Assembly: GCA_025201705.1 (NCBI GenBank)
Contig: MU617182.1
Coordinates: 1 to 19,954, forward strand
Length of the DNA stretch: 19,954 nucleotides
Direction of reading: 5' to 3'
Origin: Dissophora ornata
Taxonomy: Eukaryota; Mortierellomycota; Mortierellomycetes; Mortierellales; Mortierellaceae
Positions within the stretch are counted from its first letter, which is position 1; each line of letters opens with the position of its first letter. Under the pieces are notes generated by a model. The model was not told the origin of the DNA. It saw only the letters and a list, made by a program, of their open reading frames with translations, and did no database searches. Shown here in pieces: positions 10,495 through 19,954 of the stretch. Made by a program: the position numbers and the translations under genes.

Positions 10495-11684
10495 ATGTGC
10501 GTGGTAAAAAACCCAAAGGAAATGACAAGTATGGAAGCAAGGGGGGTGGGCAGAGGAGCGAGGGTGGCAGGAGGGAAGAAGAGGAACAAGATGAAAGGAT
10601 GAGGCAGTCAGCAACAAGGACGCGAGGTGATGGAGGCCGGTGAGGCGCGTTTGTCGATGCAGTCAATCACGGATTAATCGAGGCGACGACTGCTCGCACG
10701 CCGACAGCGCGAGAGGCGGTTTCCCACTCCGCTCAACAAAGCAAAGCGATGACGACAGATGCACCGGGCCAAGTCCGCTATCACTATCGCGCTGTACCCC
10801 GATGCTACACACACACACAACACACACGTCCAACTGGACGTGATGCCACATTCTGTCCCTCGACTCTACCCCGCGCCATGTCATCGATTCTTTGCTACTG
10901 ACCCCCTCCACTGTGCCTGCAGATCCGGGGGTTTGGGTCACCAAATGCCACCAAATAAACCGCTCTTCTCATCCATCCCTTGTCGTCACGCACGTACTGC
11001 GTGCATGCATCTTCACACACACGCTCGCCCGACAGATAGCGTTCCATGATCCTAGAACTGACAATCCTGGCTCGTGGCAAGCGCGCGTTGTCTCTGTGCG
11101 AGACCTCCACTATGGTGTTTGAACAAGCTACTGCTACCATTGTAGACTATTTGATTTTGGCTTTCTTCCCTCTTTCCGCTTTCCTCCCTCTCTCCGCTTT
11201 CCTCCTTCTCCCTCTCAGCCTAATACTCTTTCTGGAGCAGTAAAAAGCACCCGGTGGGCATGGAGAAGAAGATCATCAACTTACATTGAGAATTCGGATC
11301 TGAAGAGGAATGGACCAAGAGTAAATAAAAGATGTCGGAAAATGATAAAATCACACACACAACCACGCACCCGGCTTTAACTCAGAGAGGGGGCAGAAAA
11401 AAAAACTCCCTCCAAAAGGCACACCACCCATTATTTTTTGTGCCAGTCCAGGCCTCATGTAATGAAGTATTCATATTATTTTCTTAAAAAAAAAAAAAAA
11501 AAGATGGCCCTCACGGGGCACACGCACACAGCCTGCAGACAATCACTAAAAATACCTTTTTCTTCGAGCTGCAGGAATCATTCCTGTGCGCACCTCTTCC
11601 TTTTGTCTCTACGTCGACGATGAAGTTCCTTCTGTACATGATACAATGGAAATAAAGTCGATGCCGGAAATAATGGCCTTGATT

Positions 11685-11702
11685 CACCTGCCTTTGCAGG
11701 TG
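11685..11702 (-). other. Stem-loop in the 3' flank of the Crg1-like gene
   Basis: CACCTGC and GCAGGTG form a perfect 7-bp stem around a 4-nt loop (CTTT on plus, AAAG on minus), about 110 nt past the stop codon at 11813. It may fold in the 3' UTR; its role is unknown and it could be chance. Confidence 0.35.
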
Positions 11703-11812
11703 CAGGATGATGAAGGAACAGGGCCGTTAAAGTTGCATTGCATTGAGCTAAAACAGATCGATGGTTTCATGAAATAATAATCGTTTGGCCTTGTCTACAG
11801 ACTAAAAGGATT

Positions 11813-12735
11813 CTAGGCATCATTCTCAGCAAGGATCAAGACTGTGGGCCAGGTGACATCGACCTCATCCTCGTCCTTCAGACTCTCCTCCTCCATGATC
11901 GCGTCAATGGTCTGATCGACGATATCCGGACGATCAGGATGCTTCTCGCAGTAGTTCTTGTAGGAGGACCACGTCTTGATGTAGCTTCGGAAGTGTTTCA
12001 TCGTCACCCTTTCACTCATCAAAGGCGGCAAATCGTCCTTGTTATTCGGGAAGTAGTATCGCTCGACGTCCTTCATCGGCACATCGACACTCTTGTACAA
12101 GTTGTCGAGAATCAGGCGGCCCCAATCCCAGCAGGTCCCCAATTGATCGGGTTCATCGCCCAGGCTGCAGATACGCTTGGTGGCTCTGGGGTATTTGTCA
12201 AGCAAAATGAACGAATAGCCCACAGCTACGAAGGTTCCTTGGGGCTTCAACACGCGCTTGACCTCAGAGAAGAACTTTGGGTGGTCGAACCAGTGAAGGG
12301 CCTGCGCGACCGTCAGGACATCGACGCTTGAGCTCGGGATCACGCTCAGATCTTCGGCTTTGGTGACGTGGTAGGTAATGTTGGGCTTCTGGACAGCGGC
12401 TTGGAGCATAGTGGCAGAGGCATCCATGCCATGGACGTGTTTGAATTTCTCAGCCAATACGGATGCCACCTGCCCAGTGCCTACGTTAAGAGTACCAAGA
12501 TATTGTAGAGTTCAGTACGTGAGTGGAGGATCAATTGGGAACGCGGGTGTCGTCAAAAATACGGCAAAAGAGCTTGAGCGACTTTCTTACCTGTTCCGAC
12601 ATCGACTGCAGTGTCGAATTGTCCATTGTGCTTCGCATGGTAATTGTAGACCATCTTGAAAAAGTTGGAATTGTAACCAGGACGGAAGGACTGGTACAGG
12701 GCACTGTTGAAAGTCTTGCTCGAGAAGGTAGCCAT
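11813..12735 (-). CDS. Class I SAM-dependent methyltransferase, Crg1/trans-aconitate methyltransferase type
   Basis: Two exons, 12735-12591 and 12480-11813, give 813 nt (270 aa). The intron 12481-12590 is 110 nt (donor ACAG|GTAAGA, acceptor AACGTAG|GCAC), and the junction completes motif I. The protein begins MATFSSKTFNSALYQSFRPGY. It carries motif I as DVGTGTGQVA (about 44-53), the ribose-binding acidic residue in HGMDASATML, then KAEDLSVIPSSSVDVLTVAQ, LHWFDHPKFFSEVKRVLKPQGTF and a C-terminal half with CWDWGR and RSYIKTWSSY. This arrangement, including the HWFD motif, is that of fungal small-molecule methyltransferases such as yeast Crg1 and Tmt1 (about 290-300 aa). The enzyme is probably cytosolic. 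All SAM-binding residues look intact, unlike gene 1. The substrate cannot be told from sequence; a small carboxylic acid or a toxic metabolite is possible by family. The start codon context is good (CAACCATGG). Confidence 0.93.
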
Positions 12736-12865
12736 GGTTGATGAGTGAGTGTTCTTAGCAAGGAATGGGTTTGGGGATGAGCGTGGCGTACAGTTGTGTT
12801 GTGTCAGCAAAGGCAAAGTGATAAGGCTATCTGATAAACGAGTACGAAACAAACGTCAAGGCGCT

Positions 12866-12876
12866 CCTTATATATA
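12866..12876 (-). promoter_or_regulatory. TATA box of the Crg1-like methyltransferase gene
   Basis: The minus strand reads TATATATAAGG about 130 nt upstream of the start codon at 12735, in a G/C-rich setting (CGCGTATATATAAGGAGCGCC region). It is a near-consensus TATA element, which by general knowledge often goes with inducible genes. Confidence 0.65.
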
Positions 12877-13688
12877 CGCGTTTGCGCGACCGAGAACGAA
12901 GCTTTCACACGCCTAATGCCGCAACACAGAACGTGAGCAGGACAGAAGGACGCGGGGCATCGGTCTCGCTGATCGATGGACGGGCGAAGTCAGTGGAACG
13001 TAAAAAAGCGAGCCACCAGTCATCGCATTTTGGTAAAATTCGGACGAACTGCCATTTCGAGAAATCTTTATCCACATTCAAATAGCACTCCACCCTCCGC
13101 TGCGATACAGGGGCCAGCCCCGCATGATGCACTTGACCACAAGAAACGCCCGTTATTACTCACAACGCATGCAGTCCGTCCGTTTAGCGCAGCAAATCAA
13201 AGCAGAAAGGCCGATTCGGGCAAGGTGGCCGGTCAACTGGACAAGCCCCAAGCCTAATAAACATTCACTGCATTCATGCACACGGCTAGATCTTGACAGC
13301 GCGACAGCTATTGCGCCAAAACATGTGCGTTGATCGATATCCTCGTCTTATGCTCTGCTGAAGCTTTATTCGTTCAGCCCGGGCTAGAGTGCCGAGGCGA
13401 AAAAAAGAAGGGACAATCTTGCAATCGATGCATGTGTAATGAATTCAATCGAGAGGTGTCAATCTTCTGGTGCTTGATTCTCCACTGCAAAATGATTTAA
13501 TGGCCCTTCACGGCTGCTTTCAGTGGTCATTGAGGCCATGGGAGAAGACTGGACAAAGCTTAGGAGGGTTGAGAGTGCCATTCGTGAAGTGGGCGGATGT
13601 ACGGATTGAGTGATCACAGTGGGCGCGTTCTACCCACAAGAGTCTATGCTGGCAGACACTGCATCGTGGCTCTCCATGTGTGGAATAT

Positions 13689-13804
13689 GGCGTGCTTTGC
13701 CACCAACGCTTACCGTTCGCTACCGTAACGGACATTGTAAAGCACTAATGTGCAGTAGGCGTGTTTTGCCACCAAGACTTATCGTTCACTGCCGCAACGG
13801 ACAT
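13689..13804. repeat. 47-bp imperfect direct repeat, two copies
   Basis: Copy 1 is 13689-13735 and copy 2 is 13758-13804, with a period of 69 bp. By eye they differ at 7 of 47 positions (about 85% identity), mostly transitions. Both begin GGCGTG(C/T)TTTGCCACCAA and end C(A/G)(T/C)AACGGACAT-like. Weaker similarity extends a few bases leftward. On the minus strand both copies read as a short peptide starting MSV and containing WWQ-TP. Copy 2 runs into a stop soon after. Confidence 0.85.
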
Positions 13805-14053
13805 CAGACTCGACAACAGCATGTCATCCAAATACGCAAAAACTCGCTGTCATGGAGGGACACTGAAAAGCAACCAATGTCTAATGTATGCAAGGTGGCG
13901 TTAATGGCAGTGTAAAAAGACCAGCATATGTTCTTTATTGTGGTGGGCAACGTTTGTTTCCTTGATTAAAGAAGTATGTATATTGAAACTGTCGAGTCAT
14001 TCCCTTGCGGGTCCAGCAAATGCTATCGTTTTTTTTTCTTTTTTTTCTTTTTT

Positions 14054-15477
14054 TTACATAGCTGGTTCGACATTCGTGTTATGTGCCTCATTTGCCTGCT
14101 GTTCGAGCCCCTGCTCCGGCTCATACTGTTCCTCCAGACCAAGCTCTCCAACAGACTCGGTGACCTCCTCCAGAACCGAGAGGATGTTCTTGGGAGGCTC
14201 AAAGCCCTCTTCATCCGCATCTGATCCGTAAATGATGCTCTGATCCTGCTCTCTTTCTTCTTGCATCGAAGTATCGAACGACTGATCGCTCTGATAGAAC
14301 TGTACAATATTGATCTCCTTTGCAATCTTGGACTAAAAAAAAAACATGAACATGCGCACATACCCACAATAGAAGAGAAATGAGCAAAAAAAGGGGTCGA
14401 GTGCATTAGATGAAATGTATTGGGAGATACATTTTATATTAAGACACCTCGCCACCTCATTCCCCAGAACAAAAATAATAGACAAACCTGCGCTTGCTCC
14501 CTGAAATTCAATTTCTCGCTGAAGACTCTCAAGTTGCCACCTTGTGGAGTGTGGTTGACATACTCCAGACTGCCAACCTTAGACCTGACCTTTGAGTAAT
14601 CCACCTTCTTGGACGCCGGGATCTTGAAGGCCGATCTTCGGCTGGGGCTCGTGGGCGCAGCATTGCCGGTGGAAGACGTTGACGACAATGCACTTGGAGA
14701 GCGAGAGCGGCCATTGGAAGGCGAAAGAGTCCCGCCATTCGTGCCCTCATCAGTAGACGAGTGGCTGCTGGCGCGACCACGACCGGCGTATGCAATATTA
14801 TCAAAGGACCCGACCTTGGACTTGACATGGTCGTATTGCGCTTTCTGAGTCGGAATAATGTGTTTCGACATTCGGCGAGGCGGGCTTGAGGGCGACGTGG
14901 GTGGGCTTGCCACGGAAGGGGGGTTTGAGCTTCGTCGAGACTGAGGAAGGGAGCGCGACGCGGGGGTATTGGCTGTTGAGGCGGTCGACTGGGGACTAGT
15001 GTTTTTGATAGGGCTCGTAGTAGACGCCGAGGGACTGCGCCAAGAGTTACCTCTGGTAGTGGCAGACGACACAGCGGCCGTCACGACAGTCGGCCGTTTG
15101 GGCGTGGCGCCTTTCGCTCTTGTTGCTGCAGCTGCTGCGATGGATGTGGGAGGAGAGCCAGGAGCATCCGAGGCGGTGGGGTCTGCATCATTGACAGCCG
15201 GTAGAGCTAATTTGGCATCGACTTTGGACTTGACGTGTGAAAAGTCGTGTTTAAACGACTGGACCTTCTTCTCAGACTGCTTGGGCTTGTAGTTGATGGC
15301 CTCGAGCGAGCCAACCTTGGACTGGACATTGGCGTAGCGTTTGTTCGTCGCCAGAACTGGCCTCTGCGTCGGCGACGCGGGTGAGACCACGTTTGTGGCT
15401 CGGGTCGGAGGCGTGATTTTCCGCTCTACTTTCACATGGGGTGCCCGGGGGGCCTGCGGAGATGCAACAGAGGTCAT
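14054..15477 (-). CDS. Tau/MAP2/MAP4-like microtubule-associated protein
   Basis: Two exons, 15477-14488 and 14332-14054, give 1269 nt (422 aa). The intron 14333-14487 (155 nt) has donor GCGCAG|GTTTGT and acceptor TTTTTTAG|TCC, phase 0. Four tubulin-binding-type repeats are visible: VQSKVGSLEAINYKP (51-65), VKSKVDA (82-88, weakened), VKSKVGSFDNIAYAG (218-232) and VRSKVGSLEYVNHTPQGG (297-314). The last runs into LRVFSEKLNFREQAQ and then SKIAKEINIVQ after the intron. This copies the tau R4 layout (VQSKIGSLDNITHVPGGG, then KLTFRENAK and the pseudo-repeat). The linkers are basic, Ser/Pro-rich and probably disordered, with 17 Ser/Thr-Pro sites. The tail (343-422) is strongly acidic. In animals this family binds and stabilises microtubules. 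Unlike tau, the repeats are spread out with linkers of about 130 and 70 residues. The start at 15477 was chosen because the open frame upstream (97 codons) looks like leader sequence. Confidence 0.87.
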
Positions 15478-18400
15478 TTGGCGAATGGGATTCCGAGATG
15501 ATTTAGGGAGACTGGATCTGAAGTGAATGAGGAAGAAGGTGAATAAAAAGAATAGCCTCGGGGCGCGTTGCTGTTGTTGCTTTTGGGTTGCGAAAAGGGT
15601 CGAGCAGAGGGTCGTGAACACGGCTGAGAGAGGGATGTGTGGATCTGATATGCTCACCACGAAAGTTGGGGGCAGGGAGGTCAATGGCAGAGTGGATGTG
15701 GTCAAGAAAAAAAAACACCAGGGGACCCAGTGCGCCCAACGATCACACTCATCGCAAACACTACACAATCCACACGGAGCGCACTATCATTCCCCCATCA
15801 ATCCCATGCGGCTTTCATGTTTGTATTTTTTCGCTTTGTAACGAGCATCATGATAACAAAGCTTGCTTTGTGTGCAAGCGTCACATTTTTTTTATTGCAA
15901 TTCAACCTTGAGAGCCGAGGCTCGTGGCAGGGCAGGCACGCGCAACGGGCTTGTGAAAATAGTGTGGGTGAGGAGTGACGGCAAGGGTTGTTGCATCGGT
16001 GGGAGAAAAACAGAGGCCAGGGGAAAGCCAATATTCTCCGGTATCAGACAACACTCCCACGAGCTACGGGTGAGAAATGAAGACCGCGAGAGCAGTTGTG
16101 GAGCGGGAGTGGGAAAAGTGAATCAGATGAGGCCATGCAGCAAGATTCCGTTGTTCCCGTAATCGTGCTCATGGGAAGGGAGCATGCAGGTGTGTCCCTT
16201 TCTTCCCGTCTAAGCTATACGATACCCAAACAAAAGAAAAGGGTTCGTCTGCCTACTGCATAGACAGCGACTCGATACGCGACACGCCCCCGCCCTAGAA
16301 TCTCCACAACCGACGTTTCTCGCTGACCTGCCCCTGCATAATATTCAGGGTAACTTTTTGTGATCGGGAGCTTGGGGGCACCTGACACATGAATCGTCGC
16401 CGAATCTTGGAGGGATAGAGCTTCAGCAGTCCCCTACAACTCTTGAACTGGCAAATAGGATTTTGGACTCCAATACTCCAGAAGAGAGCCTGGCAAGCTG
16501 TGAGCTGCTATTTCATTGTTCTTTGCCTGACTCCCCTCCTTCAATATCGCCGCTATGACATTCTGTCTGCTCCCTCTCGTTCGTGGATAAGGGCCCCCGA
16601 CGTATCGCTCATTCGCCTGCCTGGAGCTCAGCGGCTTGACGAGAATCAACTCACTCCAAATTGTTGGTGTTGTCCTCGGAGGACGAGAAAGAAGACATGG
16701 CGATCCAAAAATCCGATTATGCAATAATCAAAAATTTCCAAGGCTCACTCAGCAGAAGGACGCAAGGATACATCAGAGATTGATTACTCTACATGTACGT
16801 TGTCCCTGAACCCGCTTTCCAGGGCCCCTGATGGCAGCAAGTAGCCTGATTTTAACCTCGTATTTATTTATACTTGTGATTTCACGGTGCAGGGATGGCT
16901 ACGGTACACATGCACGGCGACTTCCATCCCGAGGAGCACGTCCTTCGTAATATCACGCGTTAGATATATCACGGCATTTCAATTGTGCATGAATTTGGCC
17001 TGCGCCCCCCTCGCCCATGCCCATGCGCATTGAACATCTCCTCGGATAAAAACAAAACGTACTGACCAACATGTGGCGATCCACCCATACCTATTCTTAA
17101 CATTATGAGGAAAACCTACTGCTGGATATCAATAAGAGGATACAGAAATAATAACGACTATTTCTAGAGGATGTGGCCGAACATGTCAGTCGGGGGGTAC
17201 ACATCGACTTTACTCGGAGGTAGAGTTTCTCCTATGGTTTAAAAAAAGCTTGCAAATGGAACCTGACCAAAACAGTCGATTATAGTTTTCCATGGTCCGC
17301 GTCGCTACAACAAGACGCCCGGGTTAGAATCGGAGGATGTGAACATGGGTTGCTAAGCAGGATGGGACCAATGATCTTCCGTCTAGCAAGTGGAGAATGA
17401 GTAAACGTTCGAATTCTGCTTTGTTAGGCTTATGGTAATACGATGTCTGCAGATCTTTTCTATGCTACATGTACAAAGCGATGTTGCAGGTGGTGCTCCG
17501 AAAACCTTAGTTGGCGCAAGAGGAAAGAGGAAAAAAGACAACGGGAAGGAATAAGAATAGAGGGGATTGGTGTAAAACAACTGTGCAACAATGCGGCGTT
17601 GGAAGGCAGAGGGCATAGAGTAAGGGACGGGGAACCCGACCTGTCGCTTATCCTCCGGCCAATGCCTAATGTTCTCACGTCAAACTCCACTCTCGCAGAA
17701 ACATGCTGATCTCAGCACCATAAATAACGTTAGCCCGATGTGAGAAGATCTTCGAAGGAAGGAGGAACAGGAAAGGCAGCGATATCTTGATCTCATCGAC
17801 AAGGGTGCGCATCGACGAGATGGTGGTCTGGAGATATCAACCCCATAATGGTGCATCGCGATTGATTGTAAAATAAACGGCAAAGTTGCGTCTGGTTAAT
17901 GAGCTCAATAGTTCAATACAGTGCATGTACTTTAACAACATAAATGATGAAACGCATCACAGTAGTATTTTCAGGGAAAAATGGTCGAGTGCTTCCGTTC
18001 CAGGCAATCAATTCAGGCGGATGCCGTGGCACCTGCAGTCGGTGCTGGACAGACGAACGAGTGGCCTCAATAGGAGAGGGGGGGTTTTGTTCTTTGCTTT
18101 TTTTCTTGTTTGACCTGCTGCTTTGATGCACGGATGTGAGAGAATCGATTTCCGCGGAATAAACACTAAACTCTATTGGACCCAGCTCACAGGTTATGGT
18201 TACATGCATTAGAAACGGCTTCTTTTTTCAATTGCCTCTCGATGTTGTCCCTGGCAAGGGCAGGGTATCGTGGTTGCAATAAGTAACACCATCCATGGTC
18301 CTGTGCATTCCAAGGTAACAGTAAACAGGAACAGCGTCACTCACTCGAACTGAATGGCGCCCACATCTATTTCTTCTTGTCTTCTGTTGGCGCCTTCTTT

Positions 18401-18905
18401 CGCTTATCCTTCTTCGTTTTTAATGCCCTTTTCATCCTCCCCTCTTCTTCTCCTCCCGCTGTTATCCTTCTTACCCCCCTCGATTTCCAAACTAGGCTAA
18501 CACTTCGCACTGCCTACTTCAAAAAAGACGCGAGGAGAAAAGAAAAATACGATAAATAGACCACCATCCTGCCTCCGGCGCACTTTTTTTTAATCACTTC
18601 ACGCTGCCTCTCTTCACTGCATAGGCTTGATCTTTCTCTCGCTCTTTCTCTCTCGCTCTCTCACTCTCACTCTCTCTCTCCTTCTTCAATACCCTGGCTC
18701 ATCCACAGCTCTAGATTGCCCGTTCACATGCTTCCTTGACACACTTCGCAACACTGCCATCATTCCGCGCGACTTTGCCTTCCTTATTCTATTCTTCACC
18801 CCTTAGTTACAGCACATTCTTATAGTCCATCTTCCTACAGTCTTTCTCTTCTCGTCTTCCTCATTCTCGCATTAGCATATCCGATTAATCTTCCTTGCCA
18901 ACACA
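15478..18905. other. Intergenic region between two divergent genes
   Basis: About 3.4 kb between the starts of the tau-like gene (-) and the Ser/Pro-rich gene (+), so both promoters should lie here. The left end is a leader with a GTTGCTGTTGTTGC stretch and A runs. The centre (about 16000-18300) shows only short unrelated open frames with no recognisable motif. The right end is strongly CT-rich. No tRNA or other RNA gene was recognised. Confidence 0.55.
18628..18695. repeat. CT-rich tract upstream of the plus-strand gene
   Basis: A run of TCTCGCTC, TTTCTCTC and CACTCTCT units, about 220-270 nt upstream of the ATG at 18906. Pyrimidine-rich tracts like this are common in fungal promoters and may mark the core promoter; this role is inferred. 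Confidence 0.6.
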
Positions 18906-19850
18906 ATGGACTTTCCCCAGCGCTACAAAAAGCATTGCCCTTCATCTTCACCTTGCAGGTCAGAAATTGAGGCATCTTACACAGCACTTGACCTTGAAAA
19001 TCCGACCTCAATCCCCCAAAGACAATCTTCGTCCTCGCCCTGGACCACAAATAACACCATTTCTTCCTCTCCATCTCCCATCGTATCCGACCCTGTCACT
19101 AGTCCCGAGATGTCGTCATACAGGGATCCTCTTCGCATCATCCACGGAACCCCACGGGTTGCTAAAACGACCTTTCCTCAATACCCAACATCCATTCAAC
19201 GCCACGCCGATTACCTTCACAGACCACGCAATGCACTCGCCTCACTCAGCCTTGATGTTGCCCACGAAGGTCAGTCTTCGCCTTCGTCAACTCAATATCG
19301 TACGGCTGCCAATATGGAAGGGCCAGCGCAACATGAACGACAGCATCACCAGCATTTACCGTCCAGCGCTACAAGACAACGCTCGCATTCGCCACCACTA
19401 CCAAGGATGCGATCTGCCTCTGGTCCTCGAAGGTCATCTGTGTGCTCAGGTCCGCGGAGTAGCGAACGACTGCCTTTTGTATTTGCTAGAATCAAAGCGA
19501 AACTTGAAGCCCCAAGGCGACCGGCCATCCCCGTCATCACTACCTGTCCACTCCCAATCTTTAGAGCGACGAATTCATTCTCGGAAGAAGACGATAGGTG
19601 TCCATCCACACCATCGTCTCCTCTCCATCCGCTGCAACCCATTCCTGACGACAATCATTATCCAGGCGAGCATTCATATCCACCCCAGTCGCCGAGCCCC
19701 ATACTGACTCTCTTTGGCATAGCCTGTTCTGCAGCTAGCCAAAGAGCGTACTCAAACACTAATTCGGATATTGAGAGAAGCTTTTTCAAGCTTCAACATG
19801 AGGACAGCGGCAGAGTCGAGCACCGCACTATAGGTAACGTAAATGATTGA
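18906..19850 (+). CDS. Ser/Pro-rich protein of unknown function
   Basis: A single open frame of 314 aa beginning MDFPQRYKKHC. I do not recognise a family. The sequence is rich in Ser, Pro, Arg and His, with no signal peptide or clear membrane segment, and most of it looks disordered. The more ordered-looking parts are SERLPFVFARIKAKLE (about 196-211) followed by RRPAIPVITTCPLPIF, and a C-terminal part with LTLFGIACSAASQRAYSN and DIERSFFKLQHED. The start has a reasonable context (ACACAATGG) after a long pyrimidine-rich leader. The frame closes with TGA at 19848-19850, but a donor-like ATAG|GTAACGT at 19831-19838 means the protein may be spliced onward beyond the window. A second frame (18895-19707, 270 codons) is also open across most of it; I prefer this one for its start context, greater length and basic/Ser/Pro make-up. 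Confidence 0.55.
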   Translation: MDFPQRYKKHCPSSSPCRSEIEASYTALDLENPTSIPQRQSSSSPWTTNNTISSSPSPIVSDPVTSPEMSSYRDPLRIIHGTPRVAKTTFPQYPTSIQRHADYLHRPRNALASLSLDVAHEGQSSPSSTQYRTAANMEGPAQHERQHHQHLPSSATRQRSHSPPLPRMRSASGPRRSSVCSGPRSSERLPFVFARIKAKLEAPRRPAIPVITTCPLPIFRATNSFSEEDDRCPSTPSSPLHPLQPIPDDNHYPGEHSYPPQSPSPILTLFGIACSAASQRAYSNTNSDIERSFFKLQHEDSGRVEHRTIGNVND

Positions 19851-19954
19851 AAAAAAAATGCGAAATGCGGTGCTGCTACTGAGCTTCGCGTTCGGTTTCT
19901 GGGTCCTTTGTCTTTTTGACCTATGTATTGGAATTTGCTCTTCTTTTTTTTTTT
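19851..19954. other. 3' flank of the plus-strand gene, window edge
   Basis: About 100 bases containing an A8 run just after the stop and a T run at the window end. It is either 3' UTR or, if the donor-like site near 19833 is used, intron. Too short to decide. Confidence 0.4.

Larger units (their letters stand above)
10329..11812. other. Intergenic region between GSK-3 and the Crg1-like methyltransferase
   Basis: About 1.5 kb that should contain the GSK-3 5' UTR and promoter at its left and the 3' UTR of the next gene at its right. It holds a short CA tract near 10809-10829, a pyrimidine-rich stretch near 11160-11230 with a repeated TTTCCGCTTTCCTCCCTCTC-like unit, and homopolymeric A runs. 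No coding sequence is supported. Confidence 0.55.
12736..14053. other. Intergenic region between the Crg1-like gene and the tau-like gene
   Basis: About 1.3 kb. The left side holds the TATA box and leader of the methyltransferase gene. The right side holds a long T tract at about 14029-14055 that abuts the stop of the tau-like gene. The middle contains a 47-bp imperfect direct repeat (13689-13804). A 71-codon minus-strand frame (13735-13520) overlaps one repeat copy but is too short and isolated to call a gene. Confidence 0.55.

Noticed and set aside
11939..12331. 130-codon plus-strand open frame opposite the Crg1-like gene
   Set aside because: It is antisense to conserved methyltransferase exon 2 and reflects the codon use of that gene.
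14969..15292. 107-codon plus-strand frame opposite the tau-like gene
   Set aside because: Antisense shadow of the Ser/Pro-rich linker; no independent evidence.
16434..16724. Overlapping open frames on both strands, considered as a decayed transposon
   Set aside because: No transposase, integrase or reverse transcriptase motif, no terminal repeats and no target duplication were seen.
17281..17340. GGGTTAGAATC resembling a tRNA T-loop
   Set aside because: The T-stem does not pair, and no acceptor or anticodon arms could be found around it.

Overview
The window looks like a nuclear chromosome segment from an early-diverging fungus. Mucoromycota, perhaps Mortierellomycotina, is my best guess; this is an inference. 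The support is short GT-AG spliceosomal introns (87-215 nt), with branch-point-like CTAAC or ACTAAT sequences at two of them, pyrimidine-rich leaders before start codons, metazoan-like gene families kept in a compact fungal gene style, and long gene-free stretches full of microsatellites and homopolymers. No bacterial features, RNA genes, CRISPR arrays or intact transposons were seen.

Layout. Four multi-exon genes lie on the minus strand and one gene on the plus strand at the right end. (1) 80-2506 (-): a large methyltransferase-fold protein of about 663 aa. It has a predicted N-myristoylation start, a long disordered N-terminal half and a degenerate SAM-binding site. Its two exons join in frame only through an apparent GC-AG intron. 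(2) 2507-8246: about 5.7 kb with no gene I can support, but with many GA/CT, GT and CAA microsatellites. (3) 8247-10328 (-): a complete GSK-3 family protein kinase, 8 exons, 392 aa, all catalytic residues present. (4) 11813-12735 (-): a two-exon class I SAM methyltransferase of the Crg1/trans-aconitate methyltransferase type, 270 aa, with intact SAM motifs and a TATA box. (5) 14054-15477 (-): a two-exon, 422-aa protein with KVGS repeats that closely resemble the microtubule-binding repeats of the animal tau/MAP2/MAP4 family. (6) 15478-18905: about 3.4 kb without a recognisable gene. (7) 18906-19850 (+): a Ser/Pro-rich protein of unknown function that may continue past the window.

The most striking content is the tau-like gene, in a family best known from animals. 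It lies about 3.7 kb from a GSK-3 gene on the same strand. GSK-3 is a principal tau kinase in animals, and this fungal protein carries 17 Ser/Thr-Pro sites plus three KVGS motifs. A functional link is an inference; adjacency alone does not prove it. A second point of interest is the methyltransferase-like gene 1, which has lost residues that normally hold SAM and may be a membrane-anchored pseudoenzyme. Between genes 4 and 5 lies a 47-bp imperfect direct repeat of unknown origin.

Exon boundaries were worked out by hand from splice consensus, reading-frame agreement and family alignment from memory. No database search was run.
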